Source: Spirochaetota bacterium (GTDB taxonomy: Bacteria; Spirochaetota; UBA4802; JAFGJZ01). Taken from it: a DNA stretch of 64,000 nucleotides. The notes below the pieces were generated by a model that saw only the letters and a program-made list of their open reading frames with translations, was not told the DNA's origin and did not search any database. Location of the stretch: NCBI GenBank assembly GCA_016934935.1, contig JAFGRW010000028.1, positions 1 to 64,000 on the forward strand, in the 5' to 3' direction. This document shows, in pieces, positions 26,416 to 36,198 of this stretch (its first letter is position 1; each line of letters starts with the position of its first letter). Position numbers and translations under genes: made by a program.

Positions 26416-26883
26416 TTAAGGGTTCATTACCTGATAAAGGCGGACGATGTGCTTTTTCTCTTCAGCTATCAATTTATTTAACACATCAATCGACTTTGTA
26501 TCACCTTTGTACATGTCTAATAGTTCTCTGTACCACATAATAGAATCCTGTTCTGTATGTATCGCTGTAATAAATATATCTCCTATGCTTTTTACTTTTT
26601 CAAGGTAGCTATCAATGGAGTCAATGTCTTTAAATACCTGCTGTCGTGTTATTGCATTTAGGTACATATAGTACTCGTCGGCAAAATTCCCTTCAGCTTC
26701 GGGAATAGTATTAAGCATGGATGAAAAAACCTTTTTATGCTCTTTTTCTTCATCTGCCAGCATTAAAAAGAATTCTTTTTTGGAAGTGTCATCAAATTTG
26801 TCCGCGCACTTTGTGTAAAAATATACTCCGTTATCTTCGATTGATACTGCCATATCAATTATTTCTTTTAGTGAATATTTCAT
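26416..26883 (-). CDS. Ferritin-like diiron protein (rubrerythrin-type domain)
   Basis: 155 residues from an ATG preceded by AAGGAGG on the minus strand; the longer open frame upstream overlaps rnr and is not needed. Four-helix ferritin-like pattern: Glu16 (SIEDNGVYFY), Glu46-x-x-His49 (DEEKEH), a third helix with Glu111, and Glu142-x-x-His145 (EEKKH). These match diiron ligands of rubrerythrin relatives; no rubredoxin domain is attached. Likely role: peroxide or oxygen defence, or iron handling, in an anaerobe. It follows rnr by 28 bp on the same strand. A separate rubredoxin and its reductase are encoded at 45482-46968. Confidence 0.82.
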   Translation of the reverse strand: MKYSLKEIIDMAVSIEDNGVYFYTKCADKFDDTSKKEFFLMLADEEKEHKKVFSSMLNTIPEAEGNFADEYYMYLNAITRQQVFKDIDSIDSYLEKVKSIGDIFITAIHTEQDSIMWYRELLDMYKGDTKSIDVLNKLIAEEKKHIVRLYQVMNP

Positions 26884-26911
26884 ATGTATTATTCCTCCTT
26901 GTTGTTGGCTG

Positions 26912-29110
26912 CTATTTCTTTCGATTACTTTTTTTGGGTTTGCGTCTGCTCTTTTTTTCAAATTCAGAATAGAATTTTTTATCCTTTTGTGTAATTGTCT
27001 CTTTATTGTCAGCTTTTTTTTGAGGTCTAATGTCTGCGGGAATAAAATCAATCTGTCCGGATAGATGGTCGGCTTTAACAAGAGTAACAGTTAAAATATC
27101 ACCTAAAGAAATAATTCGTCCTTTGCTACGCCCTCGTACTGTATAATTCTCTTCATTAACTACATAATAATCGTCATTCATAAGTACAAATGGTATCATT
27201 CCTTCAACAGGTTTCTCTTTTAAAACAGCATAAAGGCCGAACTTGGATATGCCGGAAATAACAGCAGTAAAATTGTCACCAATGCTGTGTTCCATAAGTC
27301 TACATGATTTTATTTTGTAAAGCTCTCTTTCGGCTTTTTGGGCAACACGCTCCATTTCAGAACACTTTTCACCTATTGGTAAAAGTTCATCTTTAGTGTA
27401 AACTATTTCACCGGATTGTATATGTGATTTGAGTATTCGATGAATTATTAGATCAGAATATCGGCGTATTGGTGATGTAAAGTGTGTGTAATCTGTAAAC
27501 CCCAGCCCAAAATGACCTAGTGGAGTAACACCATAAAAGGCTTGCATCATTGATTTTAGAATAATAAGGTTTACAAGATACGAGTAATCGCTTCCACGAT
27601 AATTGTCCACAACCGCCTGAAGTACAGAAGACACTTTTTTAGTTTTTTTAACCTTGATACCCATAACTGCCAGAAAATTTTTGAGTTTAAACCAGCTTTC
27701 ATCAGATATCTCTTCGTGAACTCTGTAAAGAGCAGGTATATCTTTTTTCCTTAACAGTTTTGCAACTGCTTCATTCGCGGCGAGCATACATTCTTCGATT
27801 AGTTGATGAGAACGTAATCTTTCGGAAACGCCTATCGTGGTAAAACGATTGTCTTCATCATAAAGAAGTTCAAAATCTGTTATATCAAGATCAATTCGGC
27901 CATTGCTAATTCTCATTTTTTTAAGACCAGAAGCAAGACTGTTAAGATCTGTAACTAGTCTGGAAATATCATCGGTATCATCATTAATAAGCTTTTCCGC
28001 GTCCTTATATGTAAGTCTTTTGTTAACATTAATATAAGAACGGTGAAACCCGGTGTGAAGTATTCTTAGGTCGTGATCATAATCAATCACTGCGGTTACG
28101 GTAAGTCTTTCCTGACCAGCGACTAAAGAGCATAGATTGTTTGACAGTGTTTCAGGCAGCATTGGTATAACGCGGTTACCAAGATAATAAGAGTTACCTC
28201 TTTCAAGAGCGCTTTGATCAAGACTGTCCCCTTTTGTTACGTATGCCGATACGTCAGCGATATGAACATAGAGACGGTTTCCGTTTTCTGTTTTTTCCAA
28301 AGAGACGGCATCGTCAAAATCCTTGGCATGTTCTCCGTCAATCGTAACAGTAACCAGATCAGTAAAGTCTGTTCGTCCAGAAAACTCTTTTTTAAATGTC
28401 TGTGCGTACTCTCTCTTCTCTGATTTATCGTAAGCCGGCGGCAAGTTGAATTTATTAACAATTCTGTCAAAATCGAGTTCCTCATTGTCACCCAGGTCAA
28501 CCCTTAAAAGAGTGCACTCGGGATGACCAGCGAGCAGTTTACCGTTTAACTGCACAACCGCGAGAGTATCAATTTCCGGTTCTTTCTCGTGTCGAGGGGA
28601 TACTGCAAAAAACTGTCCTGGAAGATCAATAAGGTGGTAGTATATCATTCCCGCAGTTTTTTTTGTGACTTTTGAGTAATAGATCTCTTTTTGACGCTTT
28701 TTTACAGCGGTTACTTTTCCGAAAAAAGTATTGCTTCTGAATTCTAAAATCTCAAAGGTTACAGTGTCCCGATCATGGGCGTTTAATATGTTTTCTTTAC
28801 GAAATTCAATTCTGAACTGGCCAAGATCTATATATCCTTTGCCGCCAGCTCCTATCCTGATTTGCCCGTTGTTATCAAAATCTTTTGCGAAAGTAAACTT
28901 TGATCCATCTGTTTTAAGGTAGCCTATTGATGTTAGCAGAAAAAAGATGTCGTTTATTTTGGCGATCTCTTTTTTTGTCAGATTTTTAATCTGTCCTTTT
29001 TTGGTTTTGGACGAGTCTTTGATTATCTGCTTTCTAACAGTTGCCTGATCAAAATCGGGTAGAGAGACCGAGTTGAGCACTTCAATTATTCGTTTGGAGG
29101 AGAGGGGCAT
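26912..29110 (-). CDS. rnr: Ribonuclease R
   Basis: 3'-5' exoribonuclease that degrades structured RNA and helps in rRNA and tmRNA quality control. 732 residues: N-terminal winged-helix and cold-shock regions; the RNB catalytic domain with TIDGEHAKDFDDAVS (the Asp cluster that binds magnesium) and YLGNRVIPMLPETLSNNLCSL; then an S1 domain (about 620-700, ISGISKFGLYAVL). A basic Lys/Arg tail ends the chain. AGGAT lies upstream of the ATG. It is in a probable three-gene unit with the upstream coiled-coil protein and the downstream ferritin-like protein. Confidence 0.95.
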   Translation of the reverse strand: MPLSSKRIIEVLNSVSLPDFDQATVRKQIIKDSSKTKKGQIKNLTKKEIAKINDIFFLLTSIGYLKTDGSKFTFAKDFDNNGQIRIGAGGKGYIDLGQFRIEFRKENILNAHDRDTVTFEILEFRSNTFFGKVTAVKKRQKEIYYSKVTKKTAGMIYYHLIDLPGQFFAVSPRHEKEPEIDTLAVVQLNGKLLAGHPECTLLRVDLGDNEELDFDRIVNKFNLPPAYDKSEKREYAQTFKKEFSGRTDFTDLVTVTIDGEHAKDFDDAVSLEKTENGNRLYVHIADVSAYVTKGDSLDQSALERGNSYYLGNRVIPMLPETLSNNLCSLVAGQERLTVTAVIDYDHDLRILHTGFHRSYINVNKRLTYKDAEKLINDDTDDISRLVTDLNSLASGLKKMRISNGRIDLDITDFELLYDEDNRFTTIGVSERLRSHQLIEECMLAANEAVAKLLRKKDIPALYRVHEEISDESWFKLKNFLAVMGIKVKKTKKVSSVLQAVVDNYRGSDYSYLVNLIILKSMMQAFYGVTPLGHFGLGFTDYTHFTSPIRRYSDLIIHRILKSHIQSGEIVYTKDELLPIGEKCSEMERVAQKAERELYKIKSCRLMEHSIGDNFTAVISGISKFGLYAVLKEKPVEGMIPFVLMNDDYYVVNEENYTVRGRSKGRIISLGDILTVTLVKADHLSGQIDFIPADIRPQKKADNKETITQKDKKFYSEFEKKSRRKPKKSNRKK

Positions 29111-29125
29111 TTTATATCCTGTTAA

Positions 29126-29464
29126 CTATTTAATTTCACTTTCAGTATTTTCAGATTGCGAATCATCATTCATTTTAGCTTTTTCCCTGATAAGCGCTAT
29201 TTCATCCTTGCGCTTCTGTATTTCGACCTTATATTCCCGTATTTTATTACAATACTCTCGTACCTGTTCGTCCATTTCGAATCTCTCTTCTTCGACTGAT
29301 TCAAAAATATGTTTTCCCAGTTTGGAATTTAATGTATATATTTTTGTCTCGAAACCTTTTATTTCCATTGTCATTCGTGTCAGGTGAGCGTAATCCCCGG
29401 TAGTTGATGCAAATTTTCTTGTTACCATAAAAACCTTTTCTTTAACTTCTTCAAAGCTTTTCAT
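29126..29464 (-). CDS. Small coiled-coil protein, unknown function
   Basis: 112 residues with no signal peptide. Residues of about 30-95 are a heptad-rich helix (RFEMDEQVREYCNKIREYKVEIQKRKDE), and the C-terminus is acidic and Ser-rich. It resembles small bacterial coiled-coil proteins without known activity. rnr begins 16 bp downstream on the same strand. The start ATG has AGGAG on the minus strand. Confidence 0.7.
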   Translation of the reverse strand: MKSFEEVKEKVFMVTRKFASTTGDYAHLTRMTMEIKGFETKIYTLNSKLGKHIFESVEEERFEMDEQVREYCNKIREYKVEIQKRKDEIALIREKAKMNDDSQSENTESEIK

Positions 29465-29701
29465 ATAGTCTCCTAGTACAGATTTTTTTTGACCCTGAAG
29501 TCTGAATCTATTCTTTTGCAGATTTTAAAATAAAATAAATAAAAAAAAATTCTGAGTTAAAATTATATTATTAAGTGTATACAAAGAATATAGTTATCTA
29601 AAGATAATTGTCAACCAGATGTTTAAGATGTCAGGGCGTCAAATATCCGGTTTTGTTACAATAGATGTAATTACCTACGATTTTCGGTAATTCTTAATAC
29701 C

Positions 29702-30442
29702 CTATATTTTGAAATTATCTATGGTTTTGATTATAAGAGCACATAAATCAGACCGGTTTATATTGAAATCTGTGTAATTGATAAATCTGTCAGGAATATC
29801 CGTTACAAAAGTTAACTCGGTTCCATTAACCGGATGTCTGAATTTCAGATAAAAAGAGTGTAAAAGAATTGAATTATTCTGTTTTTTTGATCCTCCATAG
29901 AGAGCATCGTCTGCGATAGGATTATCCAGAATATTGAACGTTGCTCTTATCTGATGCTTACGTCCAGTGATGAGCCTGACAATGTGCAGGCTGTATCTGC
30001 TGTTATGCGTAACAGTTGTGTAATACAATTTACCGATTTTTGCCTCTTTATCAGATAAATCGGCTTTGAATGTTTTGTTCCCTCTGCGAATAAAATTTTT
30101 CTCAACTTTTACCCATTTGCCGGGAGTGTCTGTTGCCAGCTTTGATGAAGTTATACAGATATAATATTTACATATTTCATGATCGCGTATCTGTTTGCTC
30201 AGACGTGAAGCTGCTTTAGAGGTCTTGGCATATACTATTGCCCCTGAAACTTGCCTGTCAAGCCGTTGAACAATTCCCAAAAAAACATTTCCAGGTTTTT
30301 TGTCTCTAGCTTTTATATATTCTTTTATTATTTCGTTCAGGGACTGCCTTTCGGAACTGTCGCCCTGTGCGAGCATTCCTTCCGGCTTGTTTATTACAAA
30401 CAGATGATTGTCTTCATGTATAATATGATCTTCAATTCGCAT
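29702..30442 (-). CDS. RluA-family RNA pseudouridine synthase
   Basis: 246 residues. The catalytic motif QRLDRQVSGAIVYAKT near residue 60 has the essential Asp. Other family motifs: FVINKPEGMLA near the N-terminus and LITGRKHQIRATF near 160. There is no N-terminal S4 domain, so it is a short RluA-type enzyme. Target uridine (rRNA or tRNA) cannot be told from the sequence. It stands apart from its neighbours, with 237 bp to the next gene downstream. Confidence 0.9.
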   Translation of the reverse strand: MRIEDHIIHEDNHLFVINKPEGMLAQGDSSERQSLNEIIKEYIKARDKKPGNVFLGIVQRLDRQVSGAIVYAKTSKAASRLSKQIRDHEICKYYICITSSKLATDTPGKWVKVEKNFIRRGNKTFKADLSDKEAKIGKLYYTTVTHNSRYSLHIVRLITGRKHQIRATFNILDNPIADDALYGGSKKQNNSILLHSFYLKFRHPVNGTELTFVTDIPDRFINYTDFNINRSDLCALIIKTIDNFKI

Positions 30443-30649
30443 AATGACATCCGCTACCTGTTAATGGAAAAAGTAAAGAATATTATGCGATTCGCTAATT
30501 GAAATCTTGTTCGGTTTACAACAAATTAGCGGTCTCTATTGAATGATAATTTCAAAAAACATCTTTAAAGTTGACAAAACGTCCTTAAAGTTATTGTTGA
30601 ATTGATAAAATAATTTTTAGTTGAAAAGAAGCTTCAAAAAACAGATAAA

Positions 30650-30815
30650 TAATAGGGAACTTCGAAAAATTACCATTTTCGGAAAGGCTATACCGTATAA
30701 AGCCTATTAAAGACAATTTTTCTCGTTATCACTCGAAAAAACGCTCATAAATATCGCTTTGGGGCCAGCGATATTTATGGCTTTATTAAAGGAATTTATC
30801 GCAAGTTCCTTGTTA
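30650..30815. repeat. Long imperfect inverted repeat with a perfect 13-bp hairpin
   Basis: In the 444-bp gap 30443-30886, a perfect 13-bp stem (30746-30758 with 30767-30779) has loop TTGGGGCC. Outer arms also match imperfectly: GGGAACTTCGAAAAATT near 30656 against the complement of AATTTATCGCAAGTTCC near 30795. No gene is visible in this gap. It could be a miniature mobile element or a structured terminator; the outer symmetry favours an element. Confidence 0.5.
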
Positions 30816-30886
30816 ATAAATTAATTATTAGAGGATCCCAATATTTGGTTTTTAAACGTTGCTGATTTTTTCTGCCAGAGGATTAC

Positions 30887-32242
30887 ATGTTATACGGACT
30901 ATTTTCTGACCGCCATTTCTTGAAAAAACTTTTTATCACAGGTCTCCCTGTTGCGATAGAGATATTTTTAATTTCTTTATTAGGGTTGGTAGATAATTTC
31001 ATGATTGGACAAATGGGTTCTGTGACCATTGCTGCAGTTGGTCTTGCTTTCCAGATCATGTTTTTATTAATTGTTTTTTTGTTTGGGCTGAATTCTGGTG
31101 CGGCCATATTTCATGCTCAGTATTGGGGAAAACGTAATCTCGCCAATATCCATAGACTTTTGGGTGTTTCGTTAATAATGGGTTTTGCGGTCTGCGGGAT
31201 TGTTTCTTTGGCCGTTATGATCTTTCCCGATGTAATAATGAGATTATTTACAGCCGATAGGGAAGTAATACTTATTGGTTCGAGTTATTTCAGAATTGTC
31301 GGACCAACATATGTGTTTATGGCTGTGGGTTTTGCTTTCTCTTTTGCATGCCGGTGTACAGGGCATCCGTTTCTGCCTACACTGACATCCCTTTTTGGTG
31401 TTGTTCTTAATACAGGTTTAAACTATCTGTTAATTTTTGGAAATTACGGATTCCCCCAGATGGGCGTCAGGGGGGCAGCGTTGGCGACTGTTATTTCTAA
31501 CGCAACAAGTACGATACTTTTTGTTATTCTTGTTTATAAGCGTGATTTACATATCGCGGCACCTGTAAAAGAATTATTCGATTTCAGCAGAGCTTATGTC
31601 GCGAGGGTTTACAAGGTTATTCTTTATTCAATAGTAACAACAATGTCCTGGGGATTCGGAATGATCATGTACAATATGATTTTTGCCCGTATTTCGACTG
31701 AAGCAATTGCAGCATTTACCATATTATCAGTGGTTTCCGGGTTAGCCTTCTCTTTCATTGATGGTTTTTCAACAGGTACTTCGATTGTAATAGGTAATGC
31801 TTTGGGAGAAAACGAGTTTGACAGGGCATATCTGTATGGCAAGCGTTCTCTTGTGCTTGTACTGTTATTTTCATTATTTGTTGCGACTGTGATATTTATT
31901 GTTGCTCCGTATATCGTAGCAGTGTACAATATACCCGATGCAACTCGATTACTTGCATTACGATATATCCAGATTTTTTCAATTATATATATAGTGAAGT
32001 CTCAGATTAGTACAATGGTAAACGGTATTCTAAAAAGCGGGGGCGATACCCGTTTTATATTAATTATTGATCCGGGAGTCATGTATGTGGCTGGAGTACT
32101 GGGGGGATTTCTTGCGGCTTTTGTTTTTAAGGTTAATCCTCTTTGGGTTTATGTGATAATGAATATTGAAGAGGCGATTAAAATATTGATTGCTTTTCCG
32201 AGATTTGTCTCAAAAAAATGGGTTAATCATTTAGCTGATTAG
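30887..32242 (+). CDS. MATE-family efflux transporter
   Basis: 451 residues and about twelve membrane helices arranged as two similar halves. The first half begins LFITGLPVAIEIFLISLLGLVDNFMIGQMG, the classic MATE entry helix with the Asp. The second half has an equivalent near GFGMIMYNMIFARIS. It exports cations, drugs or metabolites in exchange for Na+ or H+; the substrate is unknown. GAGG lies 5' of the ATG. Confidence 0.93.
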   Translation: MLYGLFSDRHFLKKLFITGLPVAIEIFLISLLGLVDNFMIGQMGSVTIAAVGLAFQIMFLLIVFLFGLNSGAAIFHAQYWGKRNLANIHRLLGVSLIMGFAVCGIVSLAVMIFPDVIMRLFTADREVILIGSSYFRIVGPTYVFMAVGFAFSFACRCTGHPFLPTLTSLFGVVLNTGLNYLLIFGNYGFPQMGVRGAALATVISNATSTILFVILVYKRDLHIAAPVKELFDFSRAYVARVYKVILYSIVTTMSWGFGMIMYNMIFARISTEAIAAFTILSVVSGLAFSFIDGFSTGTSIVIGNALGENEFDRAYLYGKRSLVLVLLFSLFVATVIFIVAPYIVAVYNIPDATRLLALRYIQIFSIIYIVKSQISTMVNGILKSGGDTRFILIIDPGVMYVAGVLGGFLAAFVFKVNPLWVYVIMNIEEAIKILIAFPRFVSKKWVNHLAD

Positions 32243-32342
32243 ATGATACCTTCCGGAAAAGATAATTTTTAGAAGTTACTTTGAATTAGGCTAAATTTGA
32301 TTATATTAGGTGAACAGTGTAATAAAAAAACAGGAGAATGAG

Positions 32343-33716
32343 ATGAAAAGTATAAAGTCCGTAATGGAAAATCTTGAGAAGTACTATAGATCAGGTGCGA
32401 CTGTTCCTGTTGATTTCCGAATAAAAACATTACGAGATCTTTATAATAATATTAAGGAAAATCAGAATGCAATAATCCGGGCTCTTTCAAGAGATTTGCA
32501 TAAACCTGCCTTCGAAACTTATGCGACCGAAATTGGAATAGTGCTTGATGAGATTAGAAAAACCTGTTCACATCTTAAGAAGTGGGCTCGTCCGAAACGG
32601 GTTTCGACACCTATGCATCAATTTTATGCATCTTCATATATAATAAAAGAACCTTATGGTACAGTTCTTATCATATCACCTTGGAATTATCCCTTTCAAC
32701 TTGCGATTTCGCCATTAATTGGTGCAATCGCTGCCGGAAACACTGTAATGATAAAACCTTCCGAAATAAGCCCAAATACCTCCAAAATCATGGCTTCGAT
32801 AATTACGAAAAGTTTTGATTCCGGGCATGTCTCTGTTGTGCAGGGTGATGTTAAGACTTCGACCGAAATATTAAAACAGAAATTTGATTACATCTTCTTT
32901 ACAGGAAGTACTGTTGTCGGCCGCGTTGTCATGAAAGCGGCGGCCGAAAATCTCACACCTGTTACTCTTGAGCTTGGAGGAAAGAGCCCGGCTCTGGTAC
33001 ATAAGGATGCAAATCTGAAGCTTGCGGCAAAGAGGATTGTCTGGGGCAAGTTTATGAATGCCGGTCAAACCTGTGTTGCTCCTGACTACTGTTTCATTCA
33101 TTCTGAAATAAAAGAGCAATTTACAGAAGAGCTTTGCCGGGTAATAGAAGAATTTTACGGAGATGATCCTTCCAAAAGTTCCTGTTATGCGAGAATGATA
33201 AATCAGTCACATTATATGCGTGTTAAGTCTTATATTGCGCAGGGTAAGGTTATTTGCGGCGGATCCAGTAATGATAAGTCAAGGTACATAGAGCCTACAA
33301 TTATAGAGGGCGCTTCTCCAAAAAGCGCTGTGATGTGTGATGAAATTTTCGGCCCAGTTTTACCTGTTATGTTTTATGATGATGTCTCTACGGCTCTTGA
33401 GTTTATTAATGCAAGGCCAAAACCCCTGGCGCTTTATATATTTTCGGCTTCGAGAGATTTTCAAAAACATGTGTTAAAAGAGACTCGGGCAGGTGGTGTA
33501 ACCATCAATGATACGGTTGTTCATCTGGTAAATCCTAAGTTGCCTTTTGGCGGAGTGGGGCACAGTGGTATGGGTTCTTATCATGGGAAATACAGCTTCG
33601 ATACGTTCTCGGCAGATAAACCTGTGATGATACGCTCTACCAAAATTGATATTCCTTTCAGATATCCACCATATTCCAGGTTGAAAGCTGCTCTGATAAA
33701 GATGTTTTTACACTAA
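32343..33716 (+). CDS. Aldehyde dehydrogenase (ALDH3-like)
   Basis: 457 residues from the ATG at 32343, which follows CAGGAG; the frame is open to 32310 but has no better signal there. Motifs: ISPWNYPFQLAISPLIGAIA, the FTGSTVVGR cofactor loop, catalytic Glu210 (LELGGKSP), catalytic Cys244 (NAGQTCVAP), and FGGVGHSGMG. Positions of the catalytic Cys and Glu and the short length match class 3 enzymes that oxidise fatty or aromatic aldehydes with NAD(P). Cytosolic or membrane-associated. No neighbour points to a specific pathway. Confidence 0.93.
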   Translation: MKSIKSVMENLEKYYRSGATVPVDFRIKTLRDLYNNIKENQNAIIRALSRDLHKPAFETYATEIGIVLDEIRKTCSHLKKWARPKRVSTPMHQFYASSYIIKEPYGTVLIISPWNYPFQLAISPLIGAIAAGNTVMIKPSEISPNTSKIMASIITKSFDSGHVSVVQGDVKTSTEILKQKFDYIFFTGSTVVGRVVMKAAAENLTPVTLELGGKSPALVHKDANLKLAAKRIVWGKFMNAGQTCVAPDYCFIHSEIKEQFTEELCRVIEEFYGDDPSKSSCYARMINQSHYMRVKSYIAQGKVICGGSSNDKSRYIEPTIIEGASPKSAVMCDEIFGPVLPVMFYDDVSTALEFINARPKPLALYIFSASRDFQKHVLKETRAGGVTINDTVVHLVNPKLPFGGVGHSGMGSYHGKYSFDTFSADKPVMIRSTKIDIPFRYPPYSRLKAALIKMFLH

Positions 33717-33923
33717 AGAAGTGAATAAACTGTAATTAACGAGATAAATGGAAATTTCAGTCTGATGATTTGTCAAAAAAGTTTATTCTGGTCAATTGCT
33801 GTTATTAGCTAGATGTTAAAAGGTAGCTTTAGGGTAATAGCTAATACCTTTGTTTCTTTATAAAAGTGACATTTTGCTCTGGTATAATGCTATCTTTTTT
33901 CCGGATAACCATGTGAAATTTTC

Positions 33924-33952
33924 TTGACATTAGCGGGTTTATCAGCTATAAC
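33924..33952 (+). promoter_or_regulatory. Promoter of coaD
   Basis: A perfect -35 TTGACA (33924-33929) and TATAAC (33947-33952) are 17 bp apart, 29 bp before the coaD start. Confidence 0.75.
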
Positions 33953-33981
33953 AAGCTAATGTCTTACATTGTTGAGGAATT

Positions 33982-34467
33982 ATGCATATTGGTATATATC
34001 CCGGTTCATTCGATCCTGTTACAAACGGGCACCTGGATATAGTAAGGCGGGCCTCGTCGCTTTGTGATAAGTTGATCATAGCGGTTGCCCGCAATCAGGA
34101 CAAACGAAGTCTTTTTGCAACAGAAGAGAGGGTCTCCATGCTTATCGAGTGTTGCAGTGACGATATTAATAATGTCGAAGTAGTTAGTTTCGACGGTTTG
34201 CTTGTTGATTATTGCAGGCAGAAAGAAGTCTCTTTTATTGTTAGGGGGTTGAGGGCAATAGCAGATTTTGAATATGAGCATGCTATTGCTTTAATGAATA
34301 AGAAGCTTGCGCCAGATGTAGAAACTGTTTTTCTTATGGCATCGGCTGAATACTCATTTGTATCATCCCGTATGGTAAAGGAGGTCGCCAGTTATAAGGG
34401 CGATATCTCTTCTCTTGTCCCCGATTGTGTTATTCCCCGATTAATGAAAAGGCTTTGTTCAGTCTAG
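33982..34467 (+). CDS. coaD: Phosphopantetheine adenylyltransferase
   Basis: Makes dephospho-CoA from 4'-phosphopantetheine and ATP. 161 residues, normal length. Nucleotidyltransferase motif GSFDPVTNGHLD with the TxGH signature; RGLRAIADFEYE in the middle; SSRMVKEVA near residue 127. GAGG precedes the ATG. It is followed by rny after 48 bp. Confidence 0.96.
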   Translation: MHIGIYPGSFDPVTNGHLDIVRRASSLCDKLIIAVARNQDKRSLFATEERVSMLIECCSDDINNVEVVSFDGLLVDYCRQKEVSFIVRGLRAIADFEYEHAIALMNKKLAPDVETVFLMASAEYSFVSSRMVKEVASYKGDISSLVPDCVIPRLMKRLCSV

Positions 34468-34515
34468 TTATTAATACTGTCTGAGCAGCTAATTTGAAAA
34501 TATCAGGGGGAAACC

Positions 34516-36057
34516 ATGACAATTTTAACTACTATCCTCCTTTGTGTATCTGGTCTGATTATAGGCGTATTATCAGGTTATTTGATACGTTCGTATAAAG
34601 GAAAATTAAGTCTTAATTCCGCGGAGTCAAGAGCTCAGCGTATCATGCAGGACGCGAAGCGTGATGCAGAGTCCAAACGTAAAGAACTGCTTCTTGAAGC
34701 AAAAGATCAATTGATTCAGGAAAAAAACCTGCTTGAACGTGAAATGCGTGAGCGCCGACAGGAGCTTACTAATGTTGAAAAGCGTATTATGCAAAAAGAG
34801 GAGTTAATTGACACTAAGACTGTAGAATTGGAAAAAAAAGAGCGTGATATTGCTCATCGGGAAAGCGAAAATCAGAAAATTGAGGCTGAGCTTCAAAACG
34901 AATTTGAACGTTATCGCAAGGAACTTGAAAAAATTGCCAACCTGACACAGGAACAGGCAAAAACAATGCTGCTTAAAGAACTGGAAGATACTGTTCGTTT
35001 CGAGTCATTAAAGCTCATCAACAAAATTGAAGAAGAGGCAAGACGCACAGCTGATAAAAAGGCTAAAGAGATTGTTGTATCTGCGATTCAGCGTAATGCT
35101 ACCGAATACACTTCAGAAAATACTGTTACAACTGTTTCCCTGCCTTCTGATGATATGAAAGGAAGAATTATCGGACGAGAGGGTCGTAATATTCGTACTC
35201 TTGAGAATCTTACCGGTGTTGATATGATTATCGATGATACTCCTGAGGTTGTTGTTATTTCCGGGCATGATCCTATTAGACGCGAGATTGCCCGTTTTTC
35301 ACTGGAAAGACTTATTCTTAATGGAAGAATTCACCCAGCCCGCATAGAGGAAGTCGTTGAGAAGGTCACAAAAGAGATAGAAGAAAATATTATGGAAGAG
35401 GGTGAAAAGGCTGCATTCGAACTTGGAATACCGGGTCTTAGCAGTGATGCTCTTTACCATATAGGAAAACTGAAATACAGAAGCAGTTATGGTCAGAACG
35501 TATTAGGTCATAGTATTGAAGTCGCCAATATAGCTGGTATTATTGCGGGCGAGCTTAAGCTCGATGTGCAGCTTGCCAAACGAGCCGGTCTATTGCATGA
35601 CATTGGAAAGGGAAGTGTTGTAGAGGGCGAAGGTGCTCATGCGATTGTTGGTTCAGAAATGGCAAAAAAATTCGGTGAAAACGAAAAGGTTGTGAATATT
35701 ATTGCTTCACATCATAATGATAAAGAGCCTGGTTCGTTCGAGGCTTATATTATTCAAATTGCGGATGCTATATCGGCATCTCGTCCGGGGGCACGCAGAG
35801 AGTCTTTGGACAACTATCTTAAGAGGCTGGAAGATCTTGAAAATATCGCAAACAGCTTTACTGGTGTAGATAAATCTTTTGCAATTCAGGCCGGTCGAGA
35901 AATACGAGTTATTGTTGCCAACGATATTGTAAATGATGAAAAAGCCGAGTTTCTCGCGCGTGAAATTGCTGCGCGTATTGAATCAGAGCTTAAATACCCG
36001 GGTATAGTACGAGTCATTGTAATTCGCGAGACTCGCGTTCTCGAGTACGCTAAATAG
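34516..36057 (+). CDS. rny: Ribonuclease Y
   Basis: Membrane-anchored endoribonuclease that starts mRNA decay. 513 residues: one membrane helix (about 4-22), a long coiled coil (about 30-170), a KH RNA-binding domain (about 205-270, KGRIIGREGRNIRTLENLTG) and an HD domain (RAGLLHDIGKG near 355) that binds the catalytic metals. The length and order match the family exactly. GGGGG precedes the ATG. It is closed by a strong hairpin. Confidence 0.96.
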   Translation: MTILTTILLCVSGLIIGVLSGYLIRSYKGKLSLNSAESRAQRIMQDAKRDAESKRKELLLEAKDQLIQEKNLLEREMRERRQELTNVEKRIMQKEELIDTKTVELEKKERDIAHRESENQKIEAELQNEFERYRKELEKIANLTQEQAKTMLLKELEDTVRFESLKLINKIEEEARRTADKKAKEIVVSAIQRNATEYTSENTVTTVSLPSDDMKGRIIGREGRNIRTLENLTGVDMIIDDTPEVVVISGHDPIRREIARFSLERLILNGRIHPARIEEVVEKVTKEIEENIMEEGEKAAFELGIPGLSSDALYHIGKLKYRSSYGQNVLGHSIEVANIAGIIAGELKLDVQLAKRAGLLHDIGKGSVVEGEGAHAIVGSEMAKKFGENEKVVNIIASHHNDKEPGSFEAYIIQIADAISASRPGARRESLDNYLKRLEDLENIANSFTGVDKSFAIQAGREIRVIVANDIVNDEKAEFLAREIAARIESELKYPGIVRVIVIRETRVLEYAK

Positions 36058-36063
36058 ATACTG

Positions 36064-36098
36064 TTAATTATGCATGCGCTTTGCGCATGTATAATTAA
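36064..36098 (+). terminator. Strong hairpin after rny
   Basis: A 16-bp stem with one mismatch (36064-36079 with 36083-36098) and a TTT loop lies 6 bp after the rny stop. The downstream run is A rather than T, so intrinsic termination is less certain; RNA 3'-end protection is also possible. Confidence 0.55.
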
Positions 36099-36198
36099 AA
36101 AATATTGATCGGAATAATATAATAAGTTTAAATATAATAGATGTAAACCTAACTGTTTATAATATCTGTATCTCTTCGTTGTTAGGGATACGGATATA

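Noticed and set aside
26884-27081. N-terminal extension of the ferritin-like gene
   Set aside because: It overlaps the 3' end of rnr in another frame; the ATG at 26883 has AAGGAGG.
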